From Sarcomyxa edulis (taxonomy: Eukaryota; Basidiomycota; Agaricomycetes; Agaricales; Mycenaceae): a DNA stretch of 64,000 nt. Below are positions 63,567 through 64,000 of the stretch, in pieces (position 1 is the stretch's first letter; every line of letters begins with the position of its first letter). The notes under the pieces were generated by a model. It searched no databases and was not told where the DNA came from. It saw nothing but the letters and a program-made list of their open reading frames with translations. The stretch lies in contig QUOL01000030.1 in NCBI GenBank assembly GCA_009761415.1, positions 62,001-126,000 on the forward strand, given 5' to 3'. A program made the position numbers and the translations under genes.

Positions 63567-64000
63567 AATACAGGATTACCAACTGGCATATCATTTTTCA
63601 TAGCATAAGGATAAAGAGAATTAACATCGTATCTGTAAATATTTTTACCGTAAGGTTTAATTACATCAACATATCCTACTGTGTATCCTTTTTTAAAGTC
63701 ATGATACATATTTCCAATAATAATAGGTATTTTAAAATCTTCATTCAAAAACTTTTTTCTAAATATACGAAAAGCTAAAGAAGCCAAGGTAGGACATTTT
63801 AGAACGGCGACTCTGAACTCTGAATACATCTTTTTACAAAATTCTATTAATAATTGATGTAAAGTAACACAATCTTGATTACAATATTTAATTGTCTCTT
63901 TTCTTAAGTCTCATTTATTATTTTAAAATGAATCACAATATTTTTTATAGTCTTCTAAACTTAAATTAATTTTATAGTATTCTAAACTTAAATTAATAAA
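63567..64000 (-). pseudogene. dpo: second family-B DNA polymerase fragment, runs off the window
   Basis: On the minus strand from the window end: YKKYCDS, TIKYCNQDCVTLHQLLIEFC (exonuclease III-like D...L), KKMYSEFRVAVLKCPTLASL, AFRIFRKKFLNEDF, VGYVDVIKPYGKNIYRYD and VNSLYPYAMKNDMPVGNPV (motif A, YDVNSLYP intact). The frame then leaves the homology at about 63570 and enters a microsatellite. It is much better conserved than the plus-strand dpo, with one stop near 63925. It comes from a different plasmid lineage or is a younger insertion. Confidence 0.85.

Overview
The window looks like part of a large, AT-rich fungal mitochondrial genome. In-frame TGA falls at conserved Trp positions in cox3, nad4, cob, nad2 and the intron reverse transcriptases (RTs), so translation table 4 applies. 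The genes are those of a fungal mtDNA: cox1 fragments, cox3, cob, nad2, nad3, nad4, atp9 and six clear tRNAs. Mobile and plasmid-derived genes surround them: remnants of eight group II intron RTs, LAGLIDADG and GIY-YIG endonucleases, a phage-type RNA polymerase (rpo) and two family-B DNA polymerase fragments (dpo). I cannot name the species. I recognised no rRNA, atp6, cox2, nad1, nad5 or nad6. If these exist they lie outside the window.

Layout. 0-8.5 kb: trnN and a graveyard of intron ORFs on the minus strand around two short cox1 exons. 8.7-11.3 kb: cox3 and nad4, each almost intact. 11.9-14.5 kb: trnL(UAA) with an enlarged anticodon arm, a second trnN, an RT remnant and two small ORFs. 14.5-21.6 kb: AT-rich spacer. 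21.7-28.4 kb: the 5' half of cob, split by two group II introns whose RT ORFs are open in frame from the preceding exon, then two overlapping unknown ORFs. 28.4-42.3 kb: repeats and AT-rich spacer with no recognisable gene. 42.3-45.4 kb: decayed rpo. 47.1-51.6 kb: nad2 (one group I intron), nad3 overlapping it by one base, and a 460-codon membrane-protein ORF overlapping nad3. 52.4-53.4 kb: trnL(UAG), two trnM, trnY. 53.9-56.4 kb (minus): atp9 with an ORF-less group I intron, followed by two copies of one LAGLIDADG ORF. 56.9-64 kb: RT remnants, a decayed membrane ORF and two dpo fragments on opposite strands.

The most unusual signal is a set of short palindromic elements scattered through genes and spacers. 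They are (1) a hairpin element, here called R1, in nine places; (2) A(n)T(n) palindromes, one of which enlarges the anticodon arm of a tRNA-Leu gene; and (3) GC-rich clusters, here R2, R3 and R4. Several sit inside recognisable reading frames, so insertion can be read from the flanking protein sequence. Some also mark points where genes are truncated.

A caution applies throughout. Many breaks are one-base shifts in or near homopolymers, or single in-frame TAA codons. Real decay, RNA-level correction and consensus errors in a long-read assembly cannot be told apart from this sequence alone.
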